Shown: positions 9,458-17,905 of the stretch, piece after piece
Layout of the letters: each line of letters starts with the position of its first letter
How positions within the stretch are numbered: position 1 is the first letter of the stretch
Origin: Bradyrhizobium xenonodulans
GTDB lineage: Bacteria > Pseudomonadota > Alphaproteobacteria > Rhizobiales > Xanthobacteraceae
Direction of reading: 5' to 3'
DNA length: 64,000 bases
Assembly: GCF_027594865.1 (NCBI RefSeq)
Contig: NZ_CP089391.1
Location: 2,820,501-2,884,500 of the forward strand
Position numbers and translations under genes: made by a program
Notes under the pieces: model-generated
The model's input: only the letters and a program-made list of their open reading frames with translations
The model's database searches: none
Told to the model about the DNA's origin: nothing

Positions 9458-9925
9458 GTGAAAGCCAGGACATCCGGCACCGCGTGGCGGCATGCCAATA
9501 TCGGTCGCCTGCTCAACAACGCGGTGCGGCGCTTCGAAGGCCGTGTGCTCGAGCTGATGAGCGGGAAGGGGCATGACGAGACGCGGATCGCGCATGTCGG
9601 CCTCACCCGTAATCTCGACGTGGAGGGGACGAGGCTCACGGAGCTTGCCCGCCGCGCCTCCATGAGCAAGCAAGCGATGGGCGAGCTGGTCGATCAATGC
9701 GCCGAGCTCGGTCTCGTCGACCGCATCGCCGATCCGACCGACCGGCGCGCGCGCATCGTCATGTTCACGCCGGCCGGGCGCAAATGGCTGGATGCGTTCC
9801 GCGATGCTGTCGACGTCGCCGAGCAGGAGATGCGTGCCGAGCTCGGCAAGGCCACGATGGATGCGATCGTGAAGGGGCTGGCGGTCTACGGCGAGAGGTT
9901 CGACACGCTCGACGATCCGGATTAG
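9458..9925 (+). CDS. MarR-family transcriptional regulator
   Basis: A 155-residue winged helix-turn-helix protein, starting at GTG 9458. The recognition region reads LTELARRASMSKQAMGELVDQ at about residues 60-80, followed by the wing with the DPTDRRAR signature characteristic of MarR proteins. MarR regulators are small dimers that repress nearby genes and release DNA on binding an aromatic or phenolic ligand. The FAD hydroxylase 46 bases downstream on the same strand is the obvious target. Confidence 0.9.
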   Translation: MKARTSGTAWRHANIGRLLNNAVRRFEGRVLELMSGKGHDETRIAHVGLTRNLDVEGTRLTELARRASMSKQAMGELVDQCAELGLVDRIADPTDRRARIVMFTPAGRKWLDAFRDAVDVAEQEMRAELGKATMDAIVKGLAVYGERFDTLDDPD

Positions 9926-9971
9926 TCAGGTTACTTGACGGTATAGTCAGGCGACCTTACCATGCAGGATA

Positions 9972-11681
9972 ATGCTGGTAGGGAGAACTGTCTTGGAAAC
10001 ACGTTTGACGGCCTCGGTGCTCATCGTGGGCGGGGGGCCATGCGGGCTGATGCTGGCCAACGAGCTCGGTCGCCGTGGCGTGTCCGCGATCCTGGTCGAT
10101 GAAAAGCCGGGCACCGCCTTCAATCCGCAGGCCAATGCGACGCAGGCGCGCTCGATGGAGCACTATCGACGGCTGGGTTTTGCCGACGAGATCAGACGCG
10201 AAGGTCTGCCTGCCGATTATCCGACCGATGTTGCTTACTTCACGCGCTATACCGGTTATGAGCTGGCGCGGTTTGCATTGCCGTCATCGTCGCGCGCGGG
10301 GGAACTGATCCGGGGCATGTCGGGCTCCTGGAGCGCAGCGGAGTTGCCGCATCGGGTCTCGCAAAAATATGTCGAGGCGGTGCTGCGCCGGCACGCCGAG
10401 CGACTTCCCGGAATTCAGCTCTCCTATGGTCATCGTCTCGTCGGCTACGTCGAAAGCGACGACGGCATCATCGGCGAGATCGAATGTCTCGATGACAATA
10501 GCCGATTTCAGGTTGAGGCCGACTTCCTGGTCGGGGCGGACGGGCCGCGCTCGATGGTCCGGCAATCGCTCGGGATCGTCTATGGCGGCGAGACCGGGAC
10601 GCAGCGCGATTTCATGGGCGGCCGCATGCTGGCCGTCTATCTCCGTGCGCCTGAGTTCTACGCGAGCATCCCGCATGCCAGGGCGTGGATGTACAATTGC
10701 TTCAACGGCGACCGCCGCGCGTTCATGGCCTCCGTGAACGGGCGTGACGAATTCGCGTTTCACACGCAGCTCCGGCCGGGCGAGGACGAAAATGCGATCA
10801 CGGTCAACGAGGCCAAGGCCGCGTTCCAGCGTGCCTGTAACGCGCCGATCGCATGCGAGGTGTTGTCGTTCCTGACATGGACCGCCGGTCACGCGCTGGT
10901 TGCGGACGGGATGCAGCGGGGCAGGGTATTCCTCGGCGGCGACGCGGCGCATCTGTTCACGCCGACCGGCGGGCTCGGCTACAACACTGCGATCGAGGAT
11001 GCGGTCAATCTCGGCTGGAAGCTCGCAAGCGTCGTCAAGGGTGCGAGCCCGGCGACGCTGCTCGACAGCTACGAGGTCGAGCGGCGTCCGGTGGCGCTGC
11101 GCAACACCGATTACGCGCGGCGCTTTGCCGACTCCCTCGGTCTGTTCGCGCCCGCGCCGGAGATCGAGGACGCTACCGACGAGGGCGGCGAGGCGCGGCG
11201 GATCGCCGGCATTTATCTCGAGCAGCACGCCCGCGCCGAATTCAACATCCCCGGCGTCACTTTCGGCGGACGCTACGACGGCTCGCCCATCATCGTCTCC
11301 GACGGCAGCCAGCCGCCGCCCGACGCTGCGAATGTCTACATTCCGAGCGCTTGTCCCGGCGGCCGCGCACCGCATGCGTGGCTGGACGACAGCGTGTCCT
11401 TGTACGATTTGTTCGGATTCGAATGGACGCTGCTCCAGTTCGGCGAGGTCGCCGCAGCTCACGCCGCGGTCGCTGATGCCGTCCGCACGCTCGGGGTCGA
11501 CGTGAAGCTTGTCACGCTGCCGGAATTGTTGCGCGGTCTCTATGAGGCGGACCTCGCGCTGATACGTCCCGACCAGATCGTGGCCTGGCGCGGCAGTGCA
11601 TCGCAGGCCGGAACGATCGGACACGTCCTGGCCCGTGCGCTCGGACACGATGCGGGCGACGGCGCGCGGCTGGCAGGCTGA
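9972..11681 (+). CDS. FAD-dependent aromatic-ring monooxygenase (PHBH/phenol hydroxylase family)
   Basis: A 569-residue flavoprotein hydroxylase that inserts one oxygen atom into an aromatic ring using NAD(P)H. The N-terminal dinucleotide motif is GGGPCG at about residues 20-25. The ribose-binding GADGPRSMVR lies near residue 190 and the second FAD motif GDAAHLFTPTGG near residue 324, in the order of class A monooxygenases such as MhpA and dichlorophenol hydroxylase. A C-terminal thioredoxin-like region follows, typical of the long subgroup. The start could instead be TTG at 9993, which has GGGAG about 9 bases upstream; that would drop seven non-conserved residues. The substrate is not identifiable. 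The MarR gene upstream and a decayed thiamine-diphosphate enzyme downstream suggest a partly lost pathway. Confidence 0.9.
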   Translation: MLVGRTVLETRLTASVLIVGGGPCGLMLANELGRRGVSAILVDEKPGTAFNPQANATQARSMEHYRRLGFADEIRREGLPADYPTDVAYFTRYTGYELARFALPSSSRAGELIRGMSGSWSAAELPHRVSQKYVEAVLRRHAERLPGIQLSYGHRLVGYVESDDGIIGEIECLDDNSRFQVEADFLVGADGPRSMVRQSLGIVYGGETGTQRDFMGGRMLAVYLRAPEFYASIPHARAWMYNCFNGDRRAFMASVNGRDEFAFHTQLRPGEDENAITVNEAKAAFQRACNAPIACEVLSFLTWTAGHALVADGMQRGRVFLGGDAAHLFTPTGGLGYNTAIEDAVNLGWKLASVVKGASPATLLDSYEVERRPVALRNTDYARRFADSLGLFAPAPEIEDATDEGGEARRIAGIYLEQHARAEFNIPGVTFGGRYDGSPIIVSDGSQPPPDAANVYIPSACPGGRAPHAWLDDSVSLYDLFGFEWTLLQFGEVAAAHAAVADAVRTLGVDVKLVTLPELLRGLYEADLALIRPDQIVAWRGSASQAGTIGHVLARALGHDAGDGARLAG

Positions 11682-11794
11682 TCGATTCCCATCGCCGCAT
11701 CCAAACCTGCGGCCGCGCGGTAATAACAACAGAACGATAATGACACCGGAGGAGGAAACCGCGACGACAAGAGCATTCGAGGACTGCGACGATC

Positions 11795-12013
11795 ATGCCG
11801 CCACCGTCGTCGGCGCATCGCCCACCCGGAATCGAGTTGCCCGGGCTCGACTTCGTGGCGCTCGCCAAGGGGATGGGCTGCGCGGGGCGGCGCGTAAGCG
11901 CGGTCGATGATCTCGATCCCATGCTGAGCGAAGCCTTGGCTTCGTGCGGCCCCGCGCTGGTCGATATCGCCGTCGACGACGCTACGACGGATCTGTTCAG
12001 CCACCCGCGCTAG
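11795..12013 (+). pseudogene. 3' remnant of a thiamine-diphosphate-dependent decarboxylase
   Basis: The 72-codon frame contains about 50 residues (GIELPGLDFVALAKG through ...LVDIAVDD) that match the conserved C-terminal end of benzoylformate decarboxylase/acetolactate-synthase-like enzymes: the PGLDFVALAKGMG helix and the GPALVDIAVD closing strand. The other roughly 450 residues, including the thiamine-binding GDG...NN motif, are absent. A GGAGGAGGAAACC at 11749-11761 may be the ribosome-binding site of the former gene, with the coding sequence between deleted. It lies directly after the FAD hydroxylase, so it was probably its operon partner. Family match is by recognition only. Confidence 0.6.
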
Positions 12014-13539
12014 CTGGCGGTAGAGGGGCTGGTCCGCGCCGGCGAAACGGTCGATGGAAACTTGCTTGCGAATGCGCGGGTCTTGGGTTGAACGCGCGAT
12101 CCGTCGATCACCTCGAGGCGGCCGCAGCGGTTCAGGGTGTGCAGCTTCCTGCCGGGCCATAGCGGTCCGGGTTTCAGGGAGTGGCGGACGACCTGCTTGA
12201 ACGTCGTCGGCGACAGTTCGACGACTTCCGCTAGCGCAAGCGCTGCGCCGTATCCGCCGGTGCAGTTCTGGACCGGTCGCCACAATTTGCCATTCATGGT
12301 GACGCAATTCCCCGCCGGTCGCGTGCTCGCGCGATCGATCAGGAGCGGGTTGCTGGCATGGGGCAGCCAGGGTCCGAGCAGATGCTCGGCATGATAGATC
12401 GCGAGCGAATCCGAATAGCCGCCGGTTCCGTCGCGCCAGGCCCCGAACAGATAGTTCAGCCCGTTGTGCTGCGTGATCGTCGCATCGGCAAGTTCGAGGC
12501 CTGACAGCAGCGTCGCGTGCCGTTCCCATTTGTCCGGAAACCGGACGCATTTGTAGAGCGCGACGTCGCCGTTGAGCGAGCTCTCGGGGATCATCCAGAG
12601 CTCGCCCTTGTCCTCGATCAGGAACGGATAGGACAGGTGCCAGGGCTCTTCCAGCACCGGCACGACGTCTCCGACCGGGCCGGCCTCGCCGAACTCGATC
12701 GCCGAGATGATGCCTTTTCCAACGCGGTGGTCGAGATCTTCGAAGAAGACGAACGTTCGTCCCTGCCACGTGATGGGGAAGGGATCGGCATAGAAATGGC
12801 TTCCGGGATCGCCGAGAATGTTCCAGCCCGGCCCGGACAGGTCGCCGGTCTGCCAGACGCCTGCGCCGTCATTGAAGCGCCAGCCGACATGCCAATGCGG
12901 CGCGTAGCAGCACAGGCGATAGATCTCCTTGGCGATCGACACGGCGAGGCCGCGTACAACGTAGGCCGCTGGTCCAGGACCGTTGCCGCTTTGCATCGGG
13001 CGGGCGAGCTGCGGCACGATGCGCGGCCGTCCCGACAGGATCGCCGCCAACATGGTCAGGGTTCGCGCCATGACCGTTTCGAGCCCGCCGCTCAGACCGG
13101 CCGCAATCTCGCTGGAAGGATGGCCGCGATCGACCACGGCGCCGTCAACCTCGTTGACGATCTCGATGACGGGAAGGTCGCCGCCGAGAATGGCGGCGAG
13201 CGCGGCGTTCTCGCCCGCGGCTCCATTGAACAGCGGGCGGAGATAGAGCTGTGCCGAAGAGTTCGGATCGCGCGGAGCGCTGGTGAAATCGACGATCACG
13301 TCGGCGGTCCCGGTGTGCGCCTGTTCCGGGATGACCTTCAGCCTGTCGGCGCCGCCGGGCTTGCCCTTGTGCAGCACCAGGCGCTCCAGGGAGAACAGGG
13401 CGTCGAGACCTGCGGGCCGCGGCTCCGCCGTTGCCGTCCACGCGATTTGCACCGGGACGTTCAGGCCGTCGATCGACAGCGTCTCGCGGTGCATCCACCG
13501 CCGCGCATAGTCAATTTCGCAGCGAAACTCGATGATCAC
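12010..13539 (-). CDS. GINT1-like (glucosamine inositolphosphorylceramide transferase family) protein
   Basis: A 509-residue protein. About residues 1-190 resemble a divergent formyltransferase-like domain; about 225-480 form a five-bladed beta-propeller-like region with repeated patterns such as ADPFPITWQGRTFVFFED, LSYPFLIEDKGELWMIPE and YLFGAWRDGTGG. This architecture is that of bacterial relatives of the plant GINT1 N-terminal region, found in polysaccharide clusters; activity is not established. The last ~30 residues (after RLEVIDGS) are serine/threonine/proline-rich and look like read-through past an older stop; they reach the 3' end of the opposing decarboxylase remnant. It follows the glycosyltransferase gene by 29 bases, so both are likely one operon for surface glycans. 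Confidence 0.75.
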   Translation of the reverse strand: MIIEFRCEIDYARRWMHRETLSIDGLNVPVQIAWTATAEPRPAGLDALFSLERLVLHKGKPGGADRLKVIPEQAHTGTADVIVDFTSAPRDPNSSAQLYLRPLFNGAAGENAALAAILGGDLPVIEIVNEVDGAVVDRGHPSSEIAAGLSGGLETVMARTLTMLAAILSGRPRIVPQLARPMQSGNGPGPAAYVVRGLAVSIAKEIYRLCCYAPHWHVGWRFNDGAGVWQTGDLSGPGWNILGDPGSHFYADPFPITWQGRTFVFFEDLDHRVGKGIISAIEFGEAGPVGDVVPVLEEPWHLSYPFLIEDKGELWMIPESSLNGDVALYKCVRFPDKWERHATLLSGLELADATITQHNGLNYLFGAWRDGTGGYSDSLAIYHAEHLLGPWLPHASNPLLIDRASTRPAGNCVTMNGKLWRPVQNCTGGYGAALALAEVVELSPTTFKQVVRHSLKPGPLWPGRKLHTLNRCGRLEVIDGSRVQPKTRAFASKFPSTVSPARTSPSTAS

Positions 13540-13568
13540 GTCGAGCCAACCTATTCCGGCGCATAGAG

Positions 13569-14744
13569 TCAGACGACTTCGCTGAGGATCTTGACGTATT
13601 CCTCAACCATCGCATCGACCGAATAGCGCAACCTCAGGCCTCGGGCATTTTGTTGTAATTCGTCGCTCAGTGCTTGGTCGGTCAAAAGTCGGGAGACGGC
13701 AGCCGACAGCTTTGCCTGGTCTGAAGCATCGACGAAGAGGGCGGTGGGCCTTCCTTCAAAGGAGAGCACCTCGCGCAGCACGGGAAGATCCGTGACGACG
13801 GAGGGCACGCCGGCGTTGGCGGCTTCGACCGCGGCAAGGCCGAAGGTTTCGGCTTGCGTCGGAAACACGAAGATGTCGAGGCAGGCGAGAAAATCCGCGA
13901 TCTGCCGCGGGGCGATTTCGCCGAGCAGATGCAATCTGTCCGCTACGTTCAACTCGTCCGCGAGCTGCCGCAGCCGCGTTTCGTCGGCGCCCTGGCCGGC
14001 GAGGGCGAGGTGCCAGGAGGGTTCATCCGGCAACAGGCGGATCGCCGCATCAAGCCGCTTGTGCGGGTGCAGCCGCGCTGCACAGCCGAGCAGGATGCGA
14101 TCGGTCGGCAGATTGAATTTCCCTCGTGCGGCGTCCTTGGGCAGGATGAGTGCCTTGTCCTCGAAACCGTGCGGAACGTGCACCATGCGCGATCGGTAGG
14201 CTTGCGGATAGCGCGAGTACTCGCGCTCCATGTCCTTCGAGTTCAGCGTGATGCGGTCGTAGAAGCCGAGGCTGCCCATGACGATGTCGGCCGTGCGGAC
14301 CGGCCGGCTCATCGCCAGTGCGGACGAGACCTGATTGGCGATAACGGGTGCGCGGCTGACGAGGCGGGTCACGCCTGCGCCGATCACGTTGCCGAAATGC
14401 TGGAAGGTCAGGACGGCGTCGGGCCGTGTGCTCCTGATATGACCGCCGAGCGTCCACAGCATCTGCAGCAACGCCAATGGATTACCCGGCCGGCGCGAGG
14501 CGCCATAGAACGTCTCGGGCGGCTCGTCGAACGAATCCGATTTGCGGAAGAAGAACAGGTTGGTGACGCGATGGCCACGCGCGGTGAGGCCGGCGCCGAG
14601 CAGTCTGGAGATCTCCTGAGCACCCGCGTTCTCGGCCTGGGTCTGCACGAGAAGCACGCGCAGCTTTCGTCCGCTACCGTCTGGACGCAGGAATGCTGTC
14701 GCGGTCGTCTCGGCCAATTCCCTGTTCGGCTGGTAGTGGAGCAC
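13569..14744 (-). CDS. family 4 glycosyltransferase
   Basis: A 391-residue GT-B-fold cytoplasmic glycosyltransferase. The N-terminal domain starts at LRVLLVQTQAENAGAQE (about residues 28-44), with the alanine/glycine-rich acceptor loop. The C-terminal nucleotide-sugar domain has GCAARLHPHKRLD near residue 225 and the E-x7-E motif (ETFGLAAVE) near residue 310, as in GT4 retaining enzymes that transfer hexoses to lipid-linked or surface glycans. It is transcribed leftwards with the GINT1-like gene. The flippase gene upstream ends about 140 bases before it. Sugar donor and acceptor are unknown. Confidence 0.9.
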   Translation of the reverse strand: MLHYQPNRELAETTATAFLRPDGSGRKLRVLLVQTQAENAGAQEISRLLGAGLTARGHRVTNLFFFRKSDSFDEPPETFYGASRRPGNPLALLQMLWTLGGHIRSTRPDAVLTFQHFGNVIGAGVTRLVSRAPVIANQVSSALAMSRPVRTADIVMGSLGFYDRITLNSKDMEREYSRYPQAYRSRMVHVPHGFEDKALILPKDAARGKFNLPTDRILLGCAARLHPHKRLDAAIRLLPDEPSWHLALAGQGADETRLRQLADELNVADRLHLLGEIAPRQIADFLACLDIFVFPTQAETFGLAAVEAANAGVPSVVTDLPVLREVLSFEGRPTALFVDASDQAKLSAAVSRLLTDQALSDELQQNARGLRLRYSVDAMVEEYVKILSEVV

Positions 14745-14887
14745 GGATCCCGACCCGCTAAAGAAACGAAATCTTCACCTTCTTGACGCCGTACCTATCA
14801 TGCAGGCATCGGGCAGACATCGACTAGCAACAAACGGAGTTAATGCGCGGCAGTTGCGGATTAACCAAGCGAAAGGGCGATCGATAC

Positions 14888-16234
14888 TTATTCGGCCGGG
14901 TCGGCGCCGCGGACTGCATAGATGCGGCGTTTCCACGCCGAGACGCGCAACAGCACGAGAACGGAAGGATCGACCCCGGTTCGCCGCCGGCACAGGATGT
15001 TGAGCGCGATGGTCGTGAGCGCCAGCGATACGGTGGCCGAAACCGCCGCGCCAAGCACGCCAAGCCAGGGGATCAGGACGAGGAACCCGACCAGCCGCAG
15101 CGCGACGTTCGCGGCAACGACGGGAACATAGATGCGTTCATGGCCGGTCAACTGGAGGATCGCCGCAGATGGACCGCCGGCAGCCTGGATTGCGGTTCCG
15201 ATCGCGAGCACGATCAGGACCGAGTGCTGCGCGGTGAAATGCGGCCCGAACAGGTTGAGGAGAGCGGGGCCGCCAATCCAGATCAAGGCGAGCCCGGCGA
15301 CCACGCAAAACGCGGTCACTTCGGCCATGAGCTGCAATGTCCGCTCGAACTCCTGATGGTTCTTGCTGAAGTACAGCGAAGGAAGCCGGCGCGCGCCGAA
15401 CGTGTACAGCGCGGCGGACAGCATGGCGAAGATGTTGGCGAGGCGCGAGGCCGCGAAGTAGATGCCGGCGGTCGCCGGATCCAGCATCCAGTAGACCAGA
15501 ATGACGTCGAAATACTGGTTGGCGACCTCGAGGATGGACGCGAGCCAGAAATGCAGCGCGCTCGATCGCCAGCGCGATGCTTCGGAATTTGCTGCCGTCG
15601 TGCGCAAATCCGGCAGCGCTCGCGCAATCGCGATGATCTGCGCGACCAGGCCCACCGACATGGCAATCGTCATCACCGCAATCAACTCGGCGGGATCGAG
15701 CTGCCGATGCCCGAACAGCATGGCGAGCAGAAACAGGACGACCATGACCCGCCAGAAGAACTCGCGGTTGCCTTCGCCCATGAGAATGCTGACCAGCGAG
15801 CGTGCGATCTGGCTGCCGAGCATCAGCCCGGCGCTCACGGCGGTGTAGGCCGAGACCGCGAGGATCAGCAGCCAGAGATCGCCCCTGACATGCGCGATCA
15901 AGGCGACCGCAGCGATCGCGATCAGCATCGCGACGGCGGCAATCCTGAGGCTCGAGAGCAGGACGCCTTTGGTGAGGTCAGGCCTTTCGCCGACCTCATA
16001 TTCGTTCAGGAAGCGCACCAGCAGCGATTCCTGGCCGACCAGTCCAACCACCGCTGCGATCTGCGCAACCGAAAGCCAGGTCGCAAAGATGCCGAATCCA
16101 TCGGGCGACATCGTTCGTGCCGCCAGCGAGAACAACGCAAACGCGAGCGCGCCGCTGCCAACCTTGAGAAGGATGGTCCCGACGACACCGCGCGTGACGT
16201 CACGCCGCAGAAACTGGACAATGGAATCGATCAT
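14888..16234 (-). CDS. polysaccharide flippase (MATE/Wzx-like)
   Basis: A 448-residue integral membrane protein with about 12-14 predicted transmembrane helices, opening with a short basic segment (FLRRDVTRG) before GTILLKVGSGALAFALFS. The pattern and length match the oligosaccharide flippases that move lipid-linked repeat units across the inner membrane. It lies between a GT4 gene and, across a divergent gap, other polysaccharide genes. The specific glycan cannot be inferred. Confidence 0.88.
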   Translation of the reverse strand: MIDSIVQFLRRDVTRGVVGTILLKVGSGALAFALFSLAARTMSPDGFGIFATWLSVAQIAAVVGLVGQESLLVRFLNEYEVGERPDLTKGVLLSSLRIAAVAMLIAIAAVALIAHVRGDLWLLILAVSAYTAVSAGLMLGSQIARSLVSILMGEGNREFFWRVMVVLFLLAMLFGHRQLDPAELIAVMTIAMSVGLVAQIIAIARALPDLRTTAANSEASRWRSSALHFWLASILEVANQYFDVILVYWMLDPATAGIYFAASRLANIFAMLSAALYTFGARRLPSLYFSKNHQEFERTLQLMAEVTAFCVVAGLALIWIGGPALLNLFGPHFTAQHSVLIVLAIGTAIQAAGGPSAAILQLTGHERIYVPVVAANVALRLVGFLVLIPWLGVLGAAVSATVSLALTTIALNILCRRRTGVDPSVLVLLRVSAWKRRIYAVRGADPAE

Positions 16235-16677
16235 CGAAGATGCGGGGCGTCCCCAGGGGATACGCGTTGCAAGTGTGGCGGCAGCCTAGCATGGTCGAAC
16301 AGGGTGAGTGTTAATGCGCGCTCTCCCGATCCTGCCGCCCGGGCTCGACGAAGGTCGTACGCCGCTGCGTCACTGTGGAACAGCGGTGCTCCTGATGTCC
16401 CGGATTGGGCAAACATCGGCTCGCTCGAAAGCCGATGCGATGCTGCGCCGGTGCCCTGCAGGAACGGATTCGGACCACCGGTTCGACGAACGAGCGGGAT
16501 TCGAGGCTGTTCCGAGCAAGGCGCGTGCCGCGACGGATCTGTCCCACGCCCCATTAACCTCAACTTTCGGAAATGATCGCGTTCGGCCCGTTGATGCGAC
16601 ATCAGGCCAGGGAATTGCTCTTGGAACAGTACTTGGAACTGTACTTGGAACCACCGTTAACCGTGGAGCCCTAAACC
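16235..16677. other. 443-base divergent intergenic region
   Basis: No convincing gene is seen between the flippase start and the FAD oxidoreductase start. Open frames here are short and arginine-rich. The region must hold the leftward promoter of the flippase/glycosyltransferase genes and the rightward promoter of the oxidoreductase. The notable content is the short tandem repeat listed separately at 16621-16650. Confidence 0.6.
16621..16650. repeat. 12-base tandem repeat upstream of the FAD oxidoreductase
   Basis: TTGGAACAGTAC, TTGGAACTGTAC and a partial TTGGAAC follow one another from 16621, about 30-55 bases before the start codon at 16678. The two-and-a-half units include a small inverted repeat, ACAGT-N7-ACTGT. 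The spacing and position fit a regulator binding site or a slippage-prone tract. A GGAAC...CGTT pair (16635-16639 and 16655-16658) has a 15-base spacer, one short of the usual EcfG-type promoter. Confidence 0.5.
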
Positions 16678-17877
16678 ATGACGACGGATAGAGCCGGGGC
16701 CGAAGTGATCGCTACAGACATCGCGATCGTCGGCGGCGGCCTTGCGGGATCGCTCGCCGCTGCCGTGCTTGCGCGGGCAGGGCATCGCGTCGCTTTCGTC
16801 GACAAGCGCGCGGTGCATCCGGAAGAATTCCGGGTTGAGAAGATCGGCGGCCAGCAGCTCGAGATGCTCCGCAAGCTGGGCTTCCTCCATGCGCTCGAAG
16901 CCGTTGCCTGCCGATATGACCGGGTGCTCAATATCAGGGAAGGCAAGGTGGTCGACGTCAGCGTCGGCCAGGCTTACGGATTTTCCTATGCCGACCTCGT
17001 GGCCATGGCGCGCAGCCAGCTCCCCGATCCGTCCAATCTGATTGTCGACGAAGTCACCGCAATCAGCTCCAGCGACGATATCCAGCATATCGAGCTCGCA
17101 TCCGGACGGCGCCTGGACGCACGTCTCGTCGTTCTCGCCACCGGGATGGCGGGTGTCCTCAGCTACAAGCTCGGCATCAAGCGGCGCGTGCTGGCCGAGC
17201 GCCATTCGGTGTCGTTCGGCTTCACGATCGCCCGCAAGGACGGTGCGCCGTTCGATTTCGAGGCATTGACCTGTTACGGCGAGCGCACGGCAGACGGTAT
17301 CGACTATCTCAGCCTGTTTCCCGTGCGGGCCGGCATGAGGGCCAATCTCTTCATGTTCCGCGACCCGACCGATCCGATCATGCGCGAGCTGCGTCGTGAG
17401 CCGGAAGCGACGGTGTTGCGCCTGCTGCCGGGACTGCGGCCCTACCTCGGCGATTTCCACGTCACCGACAAGGTGCAGAATTGGGTGATGGACCTGACCG
17501 TGGTGGAGGGACACCTTCAGCCGGGCGTTGTCCTGATCGGCGATGCGTTCCAGACCAACTGTCCGGCCGCCGGCACCGGCGTCGCCCGCTTGCTGGTGGA
17601 CGTCGATCGCCTGTGCACCGAATATGCGCCGCGCTGGCTCGCAACTCCCGGCATGGGCACGGAGAAGATTGCGCAGTTCTATTCCGATCCCGACAAGCTC
17701 GCGGCAGACCAGCGCTCCCTGAAAATGGCGCATTTCCGTCAGGCCCTGACATCCCGGAACGATATCGGATGGGATGTGCGGCGCCGGTTGCACTTCCTGC
17801 GGCGCAGCCTCGCGCATCGCGTCGATCAGATGCACCCGGGCTGGCTCGGACGCGTCCGCGGCGCTCTGCGCGCGTGA
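16678..17877 (+). CDS. FAD-dependent oxidoreductase of a surface-polysaccharide locus
   Basis: A 399-residue protein with an N-terminal FAD Rossmann motif (IVGGGLAGSLAAAVLARAG, about residues 18-36), an acidic strand end (FVDKRA) and a second FAD motif, GDAFQTNCPAAGTG, near residue 287. This is the geranylgeranyl-reductase/halogenase-like class of flavoproteins. The substrate-binding half is unremarkable. It is transcribed alone, between a flippase and a CelD-like acetyltransferase on the other strand. It could modify a sugar or lipid carrier. No lysine or tryptophan-pocket motif of flavin halogenases is evident, so halogenation is not claimed. Confidence 0.8.
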   Translation: MTTDRAGAEVIATDIAIVGGGLAGSLAAAVLARAGHRVAFVDKRAVHPEEFRVEKIGGQQLEMLRKLGFLHALEAVACRYDRVLNIREGKVVDVSVGQAYGFSYADLVAMARSQLPDPSNLIVDEVTAISSSDDIQHIELASGRRLDARLVVLATGMAGVLSYKLGIKRRVLAERHSVSFGFTIARKDGAPFDFEALTCYGERTADGIDYLSLFPVRAGMRANLFMFRDPTDPIMRELRREPEATVLRLLPGLRPYLGDFHVTDKVQNWVMDLTVVEGHLQPGVVLIGDAFQTNCPAAGTGVARLLVDVDRLCTEYAPRWLATPGMGTEKIAQFYSDPDKLAADQRSLKMAHFRQALTSRNDIGWDVRRRLHFLRRSLAHRVDQMHPGWLGRVRGALRA

Positions 17878-17905
17878 ACTCCGCGCTCCTTGGCCCGCGC
17901 GCCGG

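Noticed and set aside
14843..16576. 577-codon plus-strand frame
   Set aside because: Antisense to the flippase; composition is charged and repetitive with no membrane or enzyme motifs.
16635..16658. EcfG-type promoter GGAAC-N15-CGTT as a firm call
   Set aside because: The spacer is one base shorter than the usual 16-17, and the implied transcript start leaves little room for a ribosome-binding site; kept only as a possibility.
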